Positions 11,601 to 21,401 are shown, numbered from the stretch's first letter. The stretch is DNA of 64,000 bases from Oopsacas minuta (GCA_024704765.1 JAKMXF010000111.1:636619-700618); one strand, 5' to 3'. Numbers and translations: made by a program. Notes: generated by a model from the letters alone, not told the origin.

Positions 11601-12131
11601 ATTAACCAGATGTTCATAGCAGATCCTAATCTAGCTCGTATCATTCACTCACAAGGCTATCCTAATCACATGATAGAAATGTTAGTACAGGGAGTACCTC
11701 CTATGCATATCTGTATTGACTTTATACCAGGTCTCTTAGAGGAGTCAGATAGCTCCAGTAGCCTTGTGTTCTGTGTACAGCTAACTGCTTGTCTCTGTGA
11801 ACAGTATCCACTGCCTAAAGCTATTGGTGTATGTCAGAAGGTTCTAGAATATTTAAACAGGAAAGTAAGACAGCTGGATAGTAAGGGGAGATCTGATATA
11901 TTCCGTCCATTACTGACGTCTCTGATACACTTCGCGAAAACTTTCCCTACTTTAAGCGAGGACATAACGCTTCTTCTTTTATCAATTCTAAAGCTTGAAG
12001 AAGCTGTTACTCACAGCTGTGTAGAGAATAGAGATGCTAGTATAAACCAGCTGGAGGGGGCTGTTTCTCTAGCCCAGGCAGTGACAGACACATTTGATGT
12101 ATTACTTGACCTGGTGGTGCTTAAGCTATGA
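8628..12131 (+). CDS. INTS2: Integrator complex subunit 2
   Basis: INTS2 is a large helical-repeat subunit of the Integrator complex, which cleaves snRNA and attenuated pol II transcripts in the nucleus. This single exon encodes 1167 residues, close to human INTS2 (about 1200). Matches along the whole length include LPSLVRMVLYPP near residue 60, PIPELCEALIKVNCGAEL, PVSEYTVSMLQHVPIKMLL, RRLWLTTANCL, DPLLILNCDSRVFR, and the best conserved block IADPNLARIIHSQGYP followed by MHICIDFIPGLLEE near residues 1005-1035. No membrane segment or signal peptide is present. Complete lack of introns in a 3.5-kb conserved gene is unusual for an animal. Confidence 0.93.
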   Translation: MVEHRLELSIGYLIPKVPTKDMLIPSEHIYNAFRTCNITHLESVPSNQLLPILPSLVRMVLYPPLDKSDFWYRQSKRFTQLISTHSAANFITSLFSVDYSAIEEDTLKSIALINKLSAVDSQHDTVSPPSLLIGNIRELALLDFEKSNPDRKIRLVSAELVRLLYNSDSFIGDKYTPSELLLINPYLPLMSRIIVQLTHQLPNLFPIPELCEALIKVNCGAELVCSIAANNPNDFEDILYSLLSGDESQDDQLQFNPLRMKTLCLLCSMNPAYFSIVRRRCVQLKKHMSIAFILALEEANTISTTYLHTDSSLDIELPSFTIDSLLSQPTHANYPVLDFLSSILLNNSDDNCWVTLYLKQALRKNIPSRIFTCVKQHIMDRLLRAIPEIGEGVKEGKSPPLEQMDSDSPHETGDYEHMQTEGAISRVSVLSLTSSQLKFAASVLRVFCILRRLCSLPPTHRETDVIFNLIITPSISLQDGTEFLKVALGALLLCPVFYAGDKENLVMEWYQQLVLILPTADSQDFQLTELLLTIHTLSHNSNQQALVELISAIMSIPLRNKSYQVTKSKEIFLKVFTDEKCSPMILSLPPTPNLNANNTDKFFIQSLLDFLKKKTIPSSMQHTQWIFKQILQCTLPLHSTMLLILKEYITGIVREACKNNSSVVDLLFQRNDIIEMYSNTSLLHNDDLAAQLLVLFYLLTIFSDETIPISSPVSEYTVSMLQHVPIKMLLSKAISHATLCSELYPLLLKLIIDCLPQLWLPQNVLREFNCVQSGMKLETKCIPVHFEKTMNQRSPNLHIIFVLLKQLLNLHVDKLRSFMSVLVELIPDLLSPNIARQTQNIYLTLWERLESVEPRRLWLTTANCLIESEQELTHDDLAFDPLLILNCDSRVFRVPPIYSLLLDTLVAYLASSRVHLYRIERQRELQGIFPPSQDTVPPYELRQTIISTQESAVIQLLIDICIPNDEDKSNQSPFGMQMTNLTEIQCLSCCLINQMFIADPNLARIIHSQGYPNHMIEMLVQGVPPMHICIDFIPGLLEESDSSSSLVFCVQLTACLCEQYPLPKAIGVCQKVLEYLNRKVRQLDSKGRSDIFRPLLTSLIHFAKTFPTLSEDITLLLLSILKLEEAVTHSCVENRDASINQLEGAVSLAQAVTDTFDVLLDLVVLKL

Positions 12132-12412
12132 TATTCTAATTCTCACTATAGGATAGTTCGCATTGAGTAATGTTAATGGCTGTATAATCCCTTTCGTAAT
12201 ACTAACTTACTCTAAGGCATCATACAGTGATTCTTCTACAATAATATTACTATATAGAAGTTCTCCATTCTTTGGACAGTTTTCTGTTTCTCGATGTTAG
12301 AGGCTTTCTCTTTCATGATATCAACATCTGCTCAGCTCTGGCAGCCACTCAAACACAATAACTACTTACCGAATATAAATACACATAGTCTTTTGATTTA
12401 CATTACTGCATT

Positions 12413-12817
12413 ATGTCTAATCACACTACAAATCATAATCATCACTCCCGTAAGGAACGGAAGGGAGGAATACAGGAGCTGCTGGCTGCTGAACAGAGAG
12501 CTGTTTCTAAGATTAATGAGGCTAAGACTAGGAAAATTAAAAAGATGAAAGAAGCACGAGATGAAGCTCAGAAGGAAATTGATAGTTATAGGAAAGAGCT
12601 TCAGGATGAGTTTGAACAAAAATGGAAGAAAGATAAAGCAGCTGACGAATTCTCTCTTCAAATTCAGCGAAAAGTTAGAGATGAAATGCGAACAATTGAT
12701 TCTAAAGTCAGCACAAACAAGAAACAAGTTATTGAGAAAGTTCTCGTGCAAGTCTATGACATCACACCAGAGCTACATGAGAATTTACAGGTTTCTATCC
12801 CATCAGAAACTCTTTAG
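12413..12817 (+). CDS. ATP6V1G: V-type proton ATPase subunit G
   Basis: Subunit G forms, with subunit E, the peripheral stalk of the cytosolic V1 sector that powers organelle acidification. The 134-residue protein has a His/Asn-rich N-terminal extension of about 17 residues, then the family's GIQELLAAEQRA block (GIQQLLQAEKRA in human), a long Lys/Glu/Ala-rich helix with EARDEAQKEIDSYRKE, and the C-terminal VYDITPELHEN motif (CDIRPEIHEN in human). The usual family length is about 118. It lies 281 bp after INTS2 on the same strand. Confidence 0.92.
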   Translation: MSNHTTNHNHHSRKERKGGIQELLAAEQRAVSKINEAKTRKIKKMKEARDEAQKEIDSYRKELQDEFEQKWKKDKAADEFSLQIQRKVRDEMRTIDSKVSTNKKQVIEKVLVQVYDITPELHENLQVSIPSETL

Positions 12818-13281
12818 ACATCATTTGAGTAGTTCACATCCTCTAGCGTAATATACATATGCTTATACATAATGAGTGAATAGTTGTTACAATGTATGTT
12901 AATTATTAAACAAATATACTTGGTAACATTGGATCTTATGATACAGCTGTTCCCAACCTTTATCACCCGTTGACCCTATACCATTTTTAACACATTCTGT
13001 GTACACCCTCTCAAAGACTGCAAAACAAATTTTGAGATCCTGTGGACCCCCCGCTGTTGTTATGAACCGCTATTATAATGACTTCCATCCCCTTAGAAAT
13101 ACAAATCAATATAATACAGTATTTATTTAATAACAGTGTAAGGTACTCGTGTCAGTCACTAACAAATTGAAGTGTGAAAACAATTTACAAATCCATCTGG
13201 ACAATTCGAATATTAAATTCAAAGTTATTCCTATTTCCTAATAATTTGTTCATTTATACGCTCTGAGCAGAGTTAGTTCAA
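12818..13281. other. Convergent intergenic spacer with possible hAT-like remnant
   Basis: This gap lies between the 3' ends of the V-ATPase G and DCAF12 genes. At 12942-13057 a stretch begins CAGCTGTTCCCAACCTTT and ends GGACCCCCCGCTG, reminiscent of hAT transposon termini (CAGnGGTTCCCAACC). No clean 8-bp target duplication is visible, so this is weak. Otherwise nothing is recognisable. Confidence 0.3.
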
Positions 13282-14490
13282 TCATTGCCAGATAGACGAG
13301 TAGTTACCACATAATCCCAATTGTAGAGGGCCTCCTGCTATGTACATTTTCCTGTTGTCTGGACTGTAAGAGTGCGAGTATATTGCATTGGGTAGTTTTG
13401 GTATAGAGTTAAAGAATGTATAGTAATTGTTATCATGACGGATCCATCCCTCACTGGTTCTCAGAGCTAAATGTTCTCCTTCATCTGTTTCTAGGTACCT
13501 CCATGCTCTCAGGTCGAAAAAGTACACGTTACCACGTCCTGTGCCTATTGAAAGAATATGCTCATTGTATGCGATAGAGCGGACACCCCAGGACTTGTCT
13601 ATTGATACTACTTCCTTGCTGTTATCACTACTTGGCCATTCACGGGGATCGAATAGAGTTACTGCCTGTCTACTGCCAATACCGAATATATTATGTTCTG
13701 GGTTGTACTTCATGCAAACATTCTCTGCACAATGAGACAGGTCATATCTGTATATTGGTTTCAATAACTCTACATCCCAGAGGCTGAGTGCTGCTCTACT
13801 GTATCCTGTCTGCAGTGAAGCAAGTGCATTTAAACGTTCGCTGTATACTAAGGATCTTATCTTGTCTCTAGCATCTTCTGGTTTATTCTCCAATGAAGCA
13901 ATTGGTTCTATTGTAGGACAATGTTCACTATATATTGAATTATAGTTGGAAAAGGTTTGTGAAGCGTCCCACAATTGCATTTGTCCGTCATTAGCCCCTG
14001 TAATGAGTACAGAGTTCTTAAGCCATGTGAGAGAGAATATCCACTCTTGATGTCCAACTCCTAGCCCTAGGGGACTGAGATCTGGTAGCGAGTAAAAAGC
14101 AACATCTTCAGGGAATCCACCAGACACAGCTAAGCATGTATTACTCTCATTTATTCCTATAGCATGGATTCCTCTGGATACGAGATGACTGTTACTGCAC
14201 TGATCTTGATATGAATCTCCACTGTCATCTCTCTTGGAAGGGAAGAGAGTAGGGATTTGATATGTGTAGTTAGTCTCTGAATCTACTAGCCACAACTTGT
14301 TGCATTTCGTTCCGCAAAGAATATTTCTGTTATCCAGCCAATGTGAGCAAAATACCTTGTTACTATCTCCTAGATCATTGCAATACTCCTTCAGTGTAGA
14401 AACGTTTTTCTTAGCTGCCAATTCCTGAATTGATTTTGAGATACCAGTAGAATTTCTAAAGTTTCGAGATGTGAGCCAATCACTTGCCAT
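13282..14490 (-). CDS. DCAF12: DDB1- and CUL4-associated factor 12 (WD40 protein)
   Basis: DCAF12 is a WD40 substrate receptor of the CUL4-DDB1 ubiquitin ligase that recognises C-terminal Glu-type degrons. This intronless gene encodes 402 residues. Conserved blocks include NKVFCSHWLDNRNILCGTKC near residue 45, GIHAIGINES, GHQEWIFSLTW, the run SWGVRSIAYNEHILSIGTGRGN (shown in parts: GVRSIAYNEHI and GTGRGN), and the C-terminal AGGPLQLGLCGNYSSIWQ (AGGPLPSGLHGNYAGLW in human). The N-terminal region is shorter than in vertebrates. The start Met is followed by ASDWLTSR, with no better upstream ATG seen. Confidence 0.9.
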   Translation of the reverse strand: MASDWLTSRNFRNSTGISKSIQELAAKKNVSTLKEYCNDLGDSNKVFCSHWLDNRNILCGTKCNKLWLVDSETNYTYQIPTLFPSKRDDSGDSYQDQCSNSHLVSRGIHAIGINESNTCLAVSGGFPEDVAFYSLPDLSPLGLGVGHQEWIFSLTWLKNSVLITGANDGQMQLWDASQTFSNYNSIYSEHCPTIEPIASLENKPEDARDKIRSLVYSERLNALASLQTGYSRAALSLWDVELLKPIYRYDLSHCAENVCMKYNPEHNIFGIGSRQAVTLFDPREWPSSDNSKEVVSIDKSWGVRSIAYNEHILSIGTGRGNVYFFDLRAWRYLETDEGEHLALRTSEGWIRHDNNYYTFFNSIPKLPNAIYSHSYSPDNRKMYIAGGPLQLGLCGNYSSIWQ

Positions 14491-14794
14491 TCAAATTGTT
14501 TAATAATATTAGAAATGTTTATTATTAATTTGGCCTATTTATTTATAACGAATCACTGCTATCTAGCATGCCACTTTCAAAGGTTGTTACCCTATTAAGC
14601 TGATTCATATACATTGGTCTATTTCGTTTCAGCCACTTTTGAATTATTTAATTTATGATTCATTTACTACCGTGCGATATCAGATTTTGATTTACATTGG
14701 AATTTACAGTTACATAATGTGTCTTATTAGTTGTACAATCATTCGCACATGCTCAAACTAATCACATTTTTGATGCAGTTCTTATTTTCACAGA
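14491..14794. other. Divergent intergenic region
   Basis: These 304 bp separate the start of DCAF12 (minus) from the start of the GH43-like gene (plus) and are therefore likely to hold two promoters. It is AT-rich and I see no recognisable motif or RNA gene. Confidence 0.5.
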
Positions 14795-15823
14795 ATGTTA
14801 GATTGTATTTTTATTATCTTATTATTTTCATCTTTAATCTCTCTCTCTAACACTCTCTCATATGTTAACCCTGTGTTTTCACCTCCGTTCGATTCCCCTA
14901 TAATTCCTTCAGTAATATATGACTCTACATACAATGAGTATGTGCTAACTCTATCAATGAATGGTGTGGATGGCTATGCTGTACAGATATTACATTCTTT
15001 CTCTCCTACAGACTGGATTTCAGATGGTTGGGCTATTCCCAAATTTCCCTGGCTTTGGCATATGGATTCTCAATCATTTAAAGTAGTCCCTCTTTTGAGG
15101 ACACAGTACAATAATATGACTCTCTTGCTTCTTGTATTTTCAGGTGTTCATGAGGATAAACGCTGTATTGGATACGGTATTACTAAGAATCAAGAATTTA
15201 CTACATTTTCTATCAATGAGAACCCACTATATTGTTCCGATAGTATTTCTGATCTATCTCCTTCTCTATACCAGGAGAATTCACGAAGTAAGGTTAATTT
15301 GATATGGAGTGAGAAAGAACTAGATGGAGCTACTCATGTATACAAATCTGTTCTTCGTGTTATGAGAGGAAGACTAGAGATGGAAGATAGCTCAAAGCAA
15401 CACATATTGTCTGCTAGTAATGATTGGGAAGGGAACAGTATATATGCACCTCATCTGTTCAATTTCCAAAACAAATATTATTATCTCTTCTACTCTGGAG
15501 GTAGCGGAGCATCTTCTGGTATAGGCATAGCTCGGGCTAAGTCAATTTCAGATAAATTCGTAAAGTTTATGCGAAACCCGATCCTTCTCTCAGATCCTAA
15601 TGGTAATTCAACAAGTTGGCATGCACCATCATATCCTAGCGTAATAAATACAGGCGATGGAATAGTCACTATGTTCTATCAAGCACTTTCCTATAAGAAC
15701 AGATCTTCCTTGTTGTTAGACCAGTTCTCATATACGCGTGAAAAATGGTTTGAACTTACTCCCGTGTGTGGCACTGATTCTTGGGATTGGTACCCCTCTA
15801 CATGTTATCACACTATTCCTTGA
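14795..15823 (+). CDS. Secreted GH43-like beta-propeller protein
   Basis: This intronless 342-residue protein starts with a strong signal peptide of about 20 residues (MLDCIFIILLFSSLISL). The rest resembles five-bladed propeller glycoside hydrolases of clan GH-F/J: an early PSVIYDSTYNEYVL strand, YAPHLFNFQNKYYYLFYSGG around residues 217-236, IGIARAKSISDKF and a late HAPSYPSVINTGDGIVTMFY. Such families cleave arabinan, xylan or fructan side chains. I cannot place all three catalytic acids, so it may be an inactive lectin-like relative. Several N-glycosylation sequons and a Cys-containing C-terminus fit secretion. Possible bacterial ancestry is inference. Confidence 0.55.
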   Translation: MLDCIFIILLFSSLISLSNTLSYVNPVFSPPFDSPIIPSVIYDSTYNEYVLTLSMNGVDGYAVQILHSFSPTDWISDGWAIPKFPWLWHMDSQSFKVVPLLRTQYNNMTLLLLVFSGVHEDKRCIGYGITKNQEFTTFSINENPLYCSDSISDLSPSLYQENSRSKVNLIWSEKELDGATHVYKSVLRVMRGRLEMEDSSKQHILSASNDWEGNSIYAPHLFNFQNKYYYLFYSGGSGASSGIGIARAKSISDKFVKFMRNPILLSDPNGNSTSWHAPSYPSVINTGDGIVTMFYQALSYKNRSSLLLDQFSYTREKWFELTPVCGTDSWDWYPSTCYHTIP

Positions 15824-15991
15824 TACTACTGGAATATTCTAGAACTCTTTGTAAATATTCTTAGCTTTGTGTATATTTTGTGAACTTATACTTTGTATTA
15901 GTATTTGATATTTTCACTTACTGTAGTATCCTTATCTACTAAATCTCTCCTATAAGATTCCTCATATTATTCGCATAGCTATTGTGTAATT

Positions 15992-18900
15992 ATGCAGGAG
16001 GCTGACAATGCAGGAAAACTCACTCCTGATAAAATATTGGTGAGATTGTTATTTGATATTATATTCTATTACTCCTTGTTGATTTCGTTGTTCACAGAGC
16101 ACTGAGCAGAGATATGAGGATACAAACTGGAAACACGTGATTGTCCTTAACATTGGTGGTACTATTGCAAGTCATAGAACAGAAGAGGGTGAGTCTTGGT
16201 TAGTACATTTATATGGCAAGTTATGTACGTATATACTCTAATGTTATTGTATATTATACTTTAATTATACATTGCAATTGACAGATTAGCTAACATCTTA
16301 TGGATTTGGTTAACTTCATAATGCAACATATCTTGATAGACGGAGGTCTAGCTACAGAGCTAGAAGCCATAGGATGTGACTTGGGTAAGGACCCGTTATG
16401 GAGTGCACGAGTACTAGTACAAGCTCCTGATCGTATTAAGCAAGTTCACAAGAACTTCCTGCTAGCTGGAGCTCACCTACTAATCACTTCTACCTATCAA
16501 GCTAGTATCCCTGGACTATGTAAGCATACAAACTGTACTCCTCCACAAGCTGAGCACTACATGAAGACAGCTGTGTGTATAGCTAAATCTGCTATAGAAG
16601 AGGTTACTGGTTGTAAAAAATTACGTCATCACCTCCCTCTTATAGCAGCATCTATAGGCCCGTATGCTACATACTTACATGATGCTTCTGAATACACTGG
16701 TGTATATCTAGATAGTATGCCATCTGATATACTATGTGATTGGTATAGAGGACAGCTGACAGTTATGACAGATACTGAAGCTGATATTATTGCCTTTGAA
16801 ACAATACCAGGTCTTAGAGAAGCAGAGATTATAAATCATGTTTTGAAAGAGTTTCCTTCTATCTCTGGTTATATATCGTTTACATGTAAAGACACGAAGA
16901 GATTGTCTCATGGCGAGACGTTTAGACAGGCGTTCTATACTCTCAAGGATTCTCCTCAGATATTCGGTATAGGGATTAACTGTACAGCTCCACAACTCAT
17001 TACTCCTCTGCTTACATCAATACAGGACATACAGCATGATAAACTCATACTAGTGTATCCTAACAGTGGAGAGGAGTGGAGAGAGAGTGCATGGACAGGT
17101 ATTAAGGGTGTTAAACCTCTCACAGAGTACATGATAGAATGGTCTAACCTAGGTGTTAGATGGATTGGTGGATGTTGTAGAGTATTTCCTGAAGATATCA
17201 AAGAGATGGGAATTGTAATGAGCTCATTAAATAATAAATAATATTAATGGTTTATTATTAAATATATTAATAATAATTATTCTATGTTTATGTTATATGT
17301 TTATGTCTCTTAGGATATGCTCCTTCTCCTCCTAATCGGTTTCTAGAAAATCTCTTAAAACTATCTAATTTCCACGATGATTCAGTTAACCTCAGTCTCG
17401 TACGGTCTCTACCTAGATACACGAAGCATGGATTTACTCCCATCGCTTTACCGTAAGTAGCAACATATTTGTAATGTAATTATAGCTAATTATTATTATT
17501 GTAACTCAATAAGAAAACGAGAAGACGACAGGCTCCGTATATTCTACACAATGCATGAACTACTCCCACTACTAGACTCCTCAGATATGAATCAAATAGA
17601 CTGGGTTAGGTTAGCTGTCGCGATAGAACAATTCTACAGGGATTTTGACGGGTTTGTGATCCTCCATGGCACTGATACGATGTGTTTCACAAGCTCTGCT
17701 CTCTCATTCATGCTGGAGAACTTAGGAAAGACAATTATTATAACAGGAGCTCAAGTAAGTAATACATCTCCTGATATTATATTACATATATATTATGTTG
17801 CATTATCTTGTATAGATTCCACTAATAGAACCTGACAGTGATGCTGTTAGCAATTTATACGGAGCTATATACATTGCTGGCAATTATATTATTCCTGAGG
17901 TTAGTTAGAAGTTATTATAAGAACCTGTTAAATGCAATTAATATAGAGCAATTACTTGACGTTTTAATGGAATGTTCATACGCATCCTACCTTTATTATT
18001 TGCTGCAGAATCATTCCTAAAATGGCTCGCTTGCTTATACCACTCTGGTATGCTTTGGCTTGTCCCAGTGCATAAATACTAGTCTGAATAATGCATTGTA
18101 TATATTGATTACTCAATTTTTCATGGCTGAAGCTGCCACCATTACATTTGTAGCTATAGAAAATGAGATTATCCAAACTATTGATTCGTTAATCGATATA
18201 CTCAGACTACGGAAGAAGGAATTATTGGATAATCTAGAACAAATACGAAATAAATACTGCACTCAGAGTGATGAATTTGCTACCAATATATCTGAACTAA
18301 AGGCTTATCAGGAAAAATTGAAAAGGAATTCTGAGAAGAGCAATGCTATAATGAAGATACAAGATCACACACTGCAGAATATTAATAGCGAGATTAAACA
18401 ACTCAATAATTTCGTAGCATTACCCTCACTACATTTCGCACACTCTCTCGGAGAAATTAAACAGTCAATTGATAGTATGGAAATAGTGGAAACATGCTTG
18501 GACCTTACTGAAGGAAGACCTCCTTATACCAGTATAGGGAAGGAAGGAAAGAAAGAAGGGAGGTTCAATTTCCCAGTGAGACTAACAATTGATGAGGTTA
18601 ACAATAAAATACTAATAGTAGACCGTCATAATGCTAGAGTACAAGTATTCTCAATTTTGGGTAAATTCTGTGATTCTTTCGGTAGTAAACAGCTTAAAAA
18701 CCCTATGGGGATAGGACTAGGACCTGATTCTATCTTGGTAACAGACTCCCATCATCATTGTATATTCAAATACAACAGATTTGCTTATAACTATGTTAGT
18801 CATATAGGTGGACTAGGCCATATAGAAGGAATGTTAGACTACCCAACATGTGTTGAGACAGACAAAGCTGGAGATGTATTCGTAGGGGAACTAAATAACT

Positions 18901-21401
18901 GGAGGGTATCACGATTCTCAAGTGATCTAAAGTTCCGTTCTACTCTGTGTAATAGGAAATGCCAGCCTTCTCAGTTAAGGTTAATGGATGATCATTTTCT
19001 TGTAATGAGCACTACTCCGTTAGGAATATTCATGTTCTCATATGGGAATATTCTCCTGCAACAGTTACCTATACAGATACATCAAACTTCAGATATAAGC
19101 GGGTATAATCTCTGTCACTCTTTCTTCGTATCAAAAGAAGGTCTCATATTTGTGCCTAATCTAGCTAACCATTGTATTGACGTTAGAACCAAGAATGGTA
19201 GCTTGGTGAAGAGGTTTGGCAAGAGAGGTAAAGGTAAAGGAGAGATAAACTTCCCATTTGATCTGTGTGTAACAGAAGATGGAAGAATTGTGATTTCTAG
19301 TGGTAATCCTACATCCTCTATTCACATATATTGACCTACTGTTATAGGAGAGTATTGTATTACTTTTGTATTTAGTTTTCTATCATACTTGTATTTTGGG
19401 AATTCCTGGAAAACTATTTTATTAAATAATAAATTACTAGTTTGCTTATGCATACCATCATGTCATTATTGTTGTCATGTAACCTCCTCAACAGATATCT
19501 CTCTACTGCTGTAACAAGCTACTCCGAGGAAATAGAGCTACTAAATTAAGTGCAAATGGATTCGAAGCATTTTCATCTCCCAATGCTCCCCCGATAGCAG
19601 TTAAAGGCACTCAATTGAAAAGCAAGTTCTTCTAAATATGGACAATACTATCTAACTGTGATTGTAACCTTATAAGTATTTAGTTGAGTGGGATATCATA
19701 CACAGAAATACTGAACTAGAGAAGTTTAGAGTGCACACAGATATGAATGCTTGTGTTGCTATTCTCAGAATATATCCTGGAATATCTGCACAAGTAGTAA
19801 GTATACGAATCTACCTTGTACAGTAGAACTCGGATAAGACATACCAGCTACAGCATACATAATGATCACTACTCTGCAGGTTAAGAACTTCCTACAACCA
19901 CCTCTACAGGGAGTAGTGCTATTAACATTCGGAACAGGCAACCTGCCCTCTTACCTCAGAGAAGAGATAGAATCTGCCTGCATGAGAGATATAATCATTG
20001 TTAATATATCTCAGTGCATAAACGGCCCTGTTACTGATACCTATGTGCTAGCAAAGGTATAAATAGCCTCATTATTATTTTTTATTATTATATAATGTAT
20101 ATTGTAGAAGTTGTATGCAGCTGGTGCATTATGTGGACACGACATGACTCCAGAAGCAGCCCTCACTAAACTAATATATTTATTCGGGAAAGGTTATTCT
20201 ACTCAGCAGATAAGAAAGGTACTATTCTATCCCCCTAGCTTTATTAAAGTTATAAATAATATAATTACAGTTTATTCCTGCTAATCTGAGAGGAGAACTA
20301 TCTTGCTATTCACAAGCTAATGAGAAGGAGACATCTAACAAGCTCTTGAAAGCTATGGCAGAACATCTTAGTATAAACTCTAAACAGGTAACAACTATCA
20401 ACAAATCCTTATGTTTACTTTTAGGTACATAAAGTAAACAAATTTCAATATTGTTGTAGACACATACTTTCAATGACAATATTAGTATACTCGAGTATGC
20501 TGAGTCTGAATATTGTAAACAACATCAATATTAATTCATCTCAATTGTTGTTTATCTGTTTGTTTGTCCGTTGAATACCTCGAGGCGCAATGCGCCGAGT
20601 TCATCGCGTAGCGACGAGCCAAAGGCTCGTAATAATAAAGTTATAATACGTACATATCATATACAGGAACTCTTGATGCTACGTAACGTCTTGATACCTC
20701 CTATACTATGTGCTGCTGCTAAGGATGGAGACATGGATATGTTAAGATCCAACCTGGGAGATCTAGAGTCTACTTATGTAAGATTCATCTGGTATTGTAT
20801 ATCTGCTATTTGACATGTGTTTACTAGAGTTATAATCTGGTTAATACAGCTGATTACGACAGACGTACAGCTCTACACATAGCTGTATCAGAAGGTCACT
20901 ATGAAGTAGTGGAATGTCTGTTGAAGTTAGGAGCTAGTGTTCATCAGACAGATAGATGGGATCAAAATCCGTTACGATGTGCTATCGAATACAAGTACGT
21001 TCATTTTCCTTTGTTAATAACAAATGTAATTATATTATTCAATTAGACAGCTGACTATTATAGAACTGTTGAAACAGGCAGGAGCTCATCTTAATGAGAA
21101 TGAATCTACTATTGGAATACAAACCTGCAAGTAAGCAGTATTAGCTATTTACACGTTTGTTATTTAACATAATTTGTATAGAGCAGTAGGAGAATCAAAT
21201 ATTGACATTCTCAAGGCTTGGAGATTAGCTGGAGCTACTCTTGAGGAGGCAGACTACTCAGGTTGTACCCCAATGCAACTGGTAATAGGAACTAAGCTTT
21301 TGTGTATATTCCACATATTTATTTGTTATCTTTCCCGTTTTTAGGCAAGGAAACTACACGATACGAAGATAATAGAATATCTGGAATCTACATTGGAATA
21401 G
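15992..21401 (+). CDS. ASPG: 60-kDa L-asparaginase with C-terminal ankyrin repeats
   Basis: ASPG hydrolyses asparagine to aspartate in the cytosol; the mammalian enzyme also has lysophospholipase activity. Exons: 15992-16039, 16098-16188, 17314-17452, 17514-17754, 17816-17899, 19495-19621, 19684-19796, 19880-20056, 20108-20218, 20271-20387, 20667-20777, 20828-20994, ~21047-21130, 21182-21281, 21345-21401; phases are consistent. The catalytic threonine motifs are visible: LNIGGTIAS (exon 2) and ILHGTDTM (exon 4). Other matches are SFMLENLGKTIIITGAQ, LLRGNRATKLSANGFEAF (LFRGNRTTKVDARRFAAF in human) and YPGISAQV. The C-terminal third has ankyrin repeats (RRTALHIAVSEGHYEVVECL). The intron after 19621 starts GCAAGT (GC-AG). 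Intron 16189-17313 holds a homocysteine methyltransferase gene, intron 17900-19494 an NHL gene, and intron 20388-20666 a repeat. Confidence 0.9.
16300..17241 (+). CDS. Homocysteine S-methyltransferase, nested in ASPG
   Basis: This intronless 313-residue enzyme belongs to the Zn-dependent homocysteine S-methyltransferase family (related to BHMT and the N-terminal module of methionine synthase), which methylates homocysteine to methionine. Evidence: ILIDGGLATELEA near residue 11, ITSTYQAS near residue 60, AFETIPGLREAE near residue 166, and the three zinc cysteines: one in GINCTAPQL near residue 227 and two in GGCCR near residue 293. It resembles the S-methylmethionine-dependent bacterial/plant HMT subgroup more than BHMT, judging by length. 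A second Met (MQHILIDGG) at residue 8 is an alternative start. An AATAAA overlaps the stop codon at 17233-17238 and could direct its own polyadenylation. It sits on the same strand inside ASPG intron 16189-17313. Confidence 0.9.
   Translation: MDLVNFIMQHILIDGGLATELEAIGCDLGKDPLWSARVLVQAPDRIKQVHKNFLLAGAHLLITSTYQASIPGLCKHTNCTPPQAEHYMKTAVCIAKSAIEEVTGCKKLRHHLPLIAASIGPYATYLHDASEYTGVYLDSMPSDILCDWYRGQLTVMTDTEADIIAFETIPGLREAEIINHVLKEFPSISGYISFTCKDTKRLSHGETFRQAFYTLKDSPQIFGIGINCTAPQLITPLLTSIQDIQHDKLILVYPNSGEEWRESAWTGIKGVKPLTEYMIEWSNLGVRWIGGCCRVFPEDIKEMGIVMSSLNNK
18123..19334 (+). CDS. Coiled-coil plus NHL-repeat protein, nested in ASPG
   Basis: This intronless gene encodes about 403 residues from the Met of MAEAATITF; an open frame extends upstream to 18060 without an ATG. 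Residues ~10-110 are a long coiled coil. From ~140 to the end are NHL beta-propeller repeats, for example GRFNFPVRLTIDEVNNKILI with VDRHNARVQVF, NPMGIGLGPDSILVTDSHHH, and GEINFPFDLCVTEDGRIV. This is the C-terminal architecture of TRIM-NHL proteins (TRIM2/3/71), but the RING and B-box zinc domains are missing. Such propellers bind RNA or protein. It lies on the same strand within ASPG intron 17900-19494. A related organisation occurs at 42568-43935. Confidence 0.8.
   Translation: MAEAATITFVAIENEIIQTIDSLIDILRLRKKELLDNLEQIRNKYCTQSDEFATNISELKAYQEKLKRNSEKSNAIMKIQDHTLQNINSEIKQLNNFVALPSLHFAHSLGEIKQSIDSMEIVETCLDLTEGRPPYTSIGKEGKKEGRFNFPVRLTIDEVNNKILIVDRHNARVQVFSILGKFCDSFGSKQLKNPMGIGLGPDSILVTDSHHHCIFKYNRFAYNYVSHIGGLGHIEGMLDYPTCVETDKAGDVFVGELNNWRVSRFSSDLKFRSTLCNRKCQPSQLRLMDDHFLVMSTTPLGIFMFSYGNILLQQLPIQIHQTSDISGYNLCHSFFVSKEGLIFVPNLANHCIDVRTKNGSLVKRFGKRGKGKGEINFPFDLCVTEDGRIVISSGNPTSSIHIY
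20429..20638 (-). repeat. Dispersed hairpin-rich repeat, copy B
   Basis: This is the reverse-complement counterpart of 545-752. It sits in the ASPG intron 20388-20666. Shared blocks on the minus strand run from ATTACGAGCCTTTGGCTCGT through GGCGCATTGCGCCTCGAGGT, the ACAAACAAACAG run, TTCAGACTCAGCATACTCGA, to GAAATTTGTTTACTTTAT. Between copies, loops vary more than stems in the first two hairpins. Confidence 0.8.

Noticed and set aside
12398-12751. Minus-strand frame of 117 codons rich in Phe/Leu
   Set aside because: Antisense shadow of the V-ATPase subunit G gene.
16300-17241. HMT as bacterial contamination or an assembly chimera
   Set aside because: Base composition matches the surroundings and ASPG exons on both sides align in order, so it is part of the locus.
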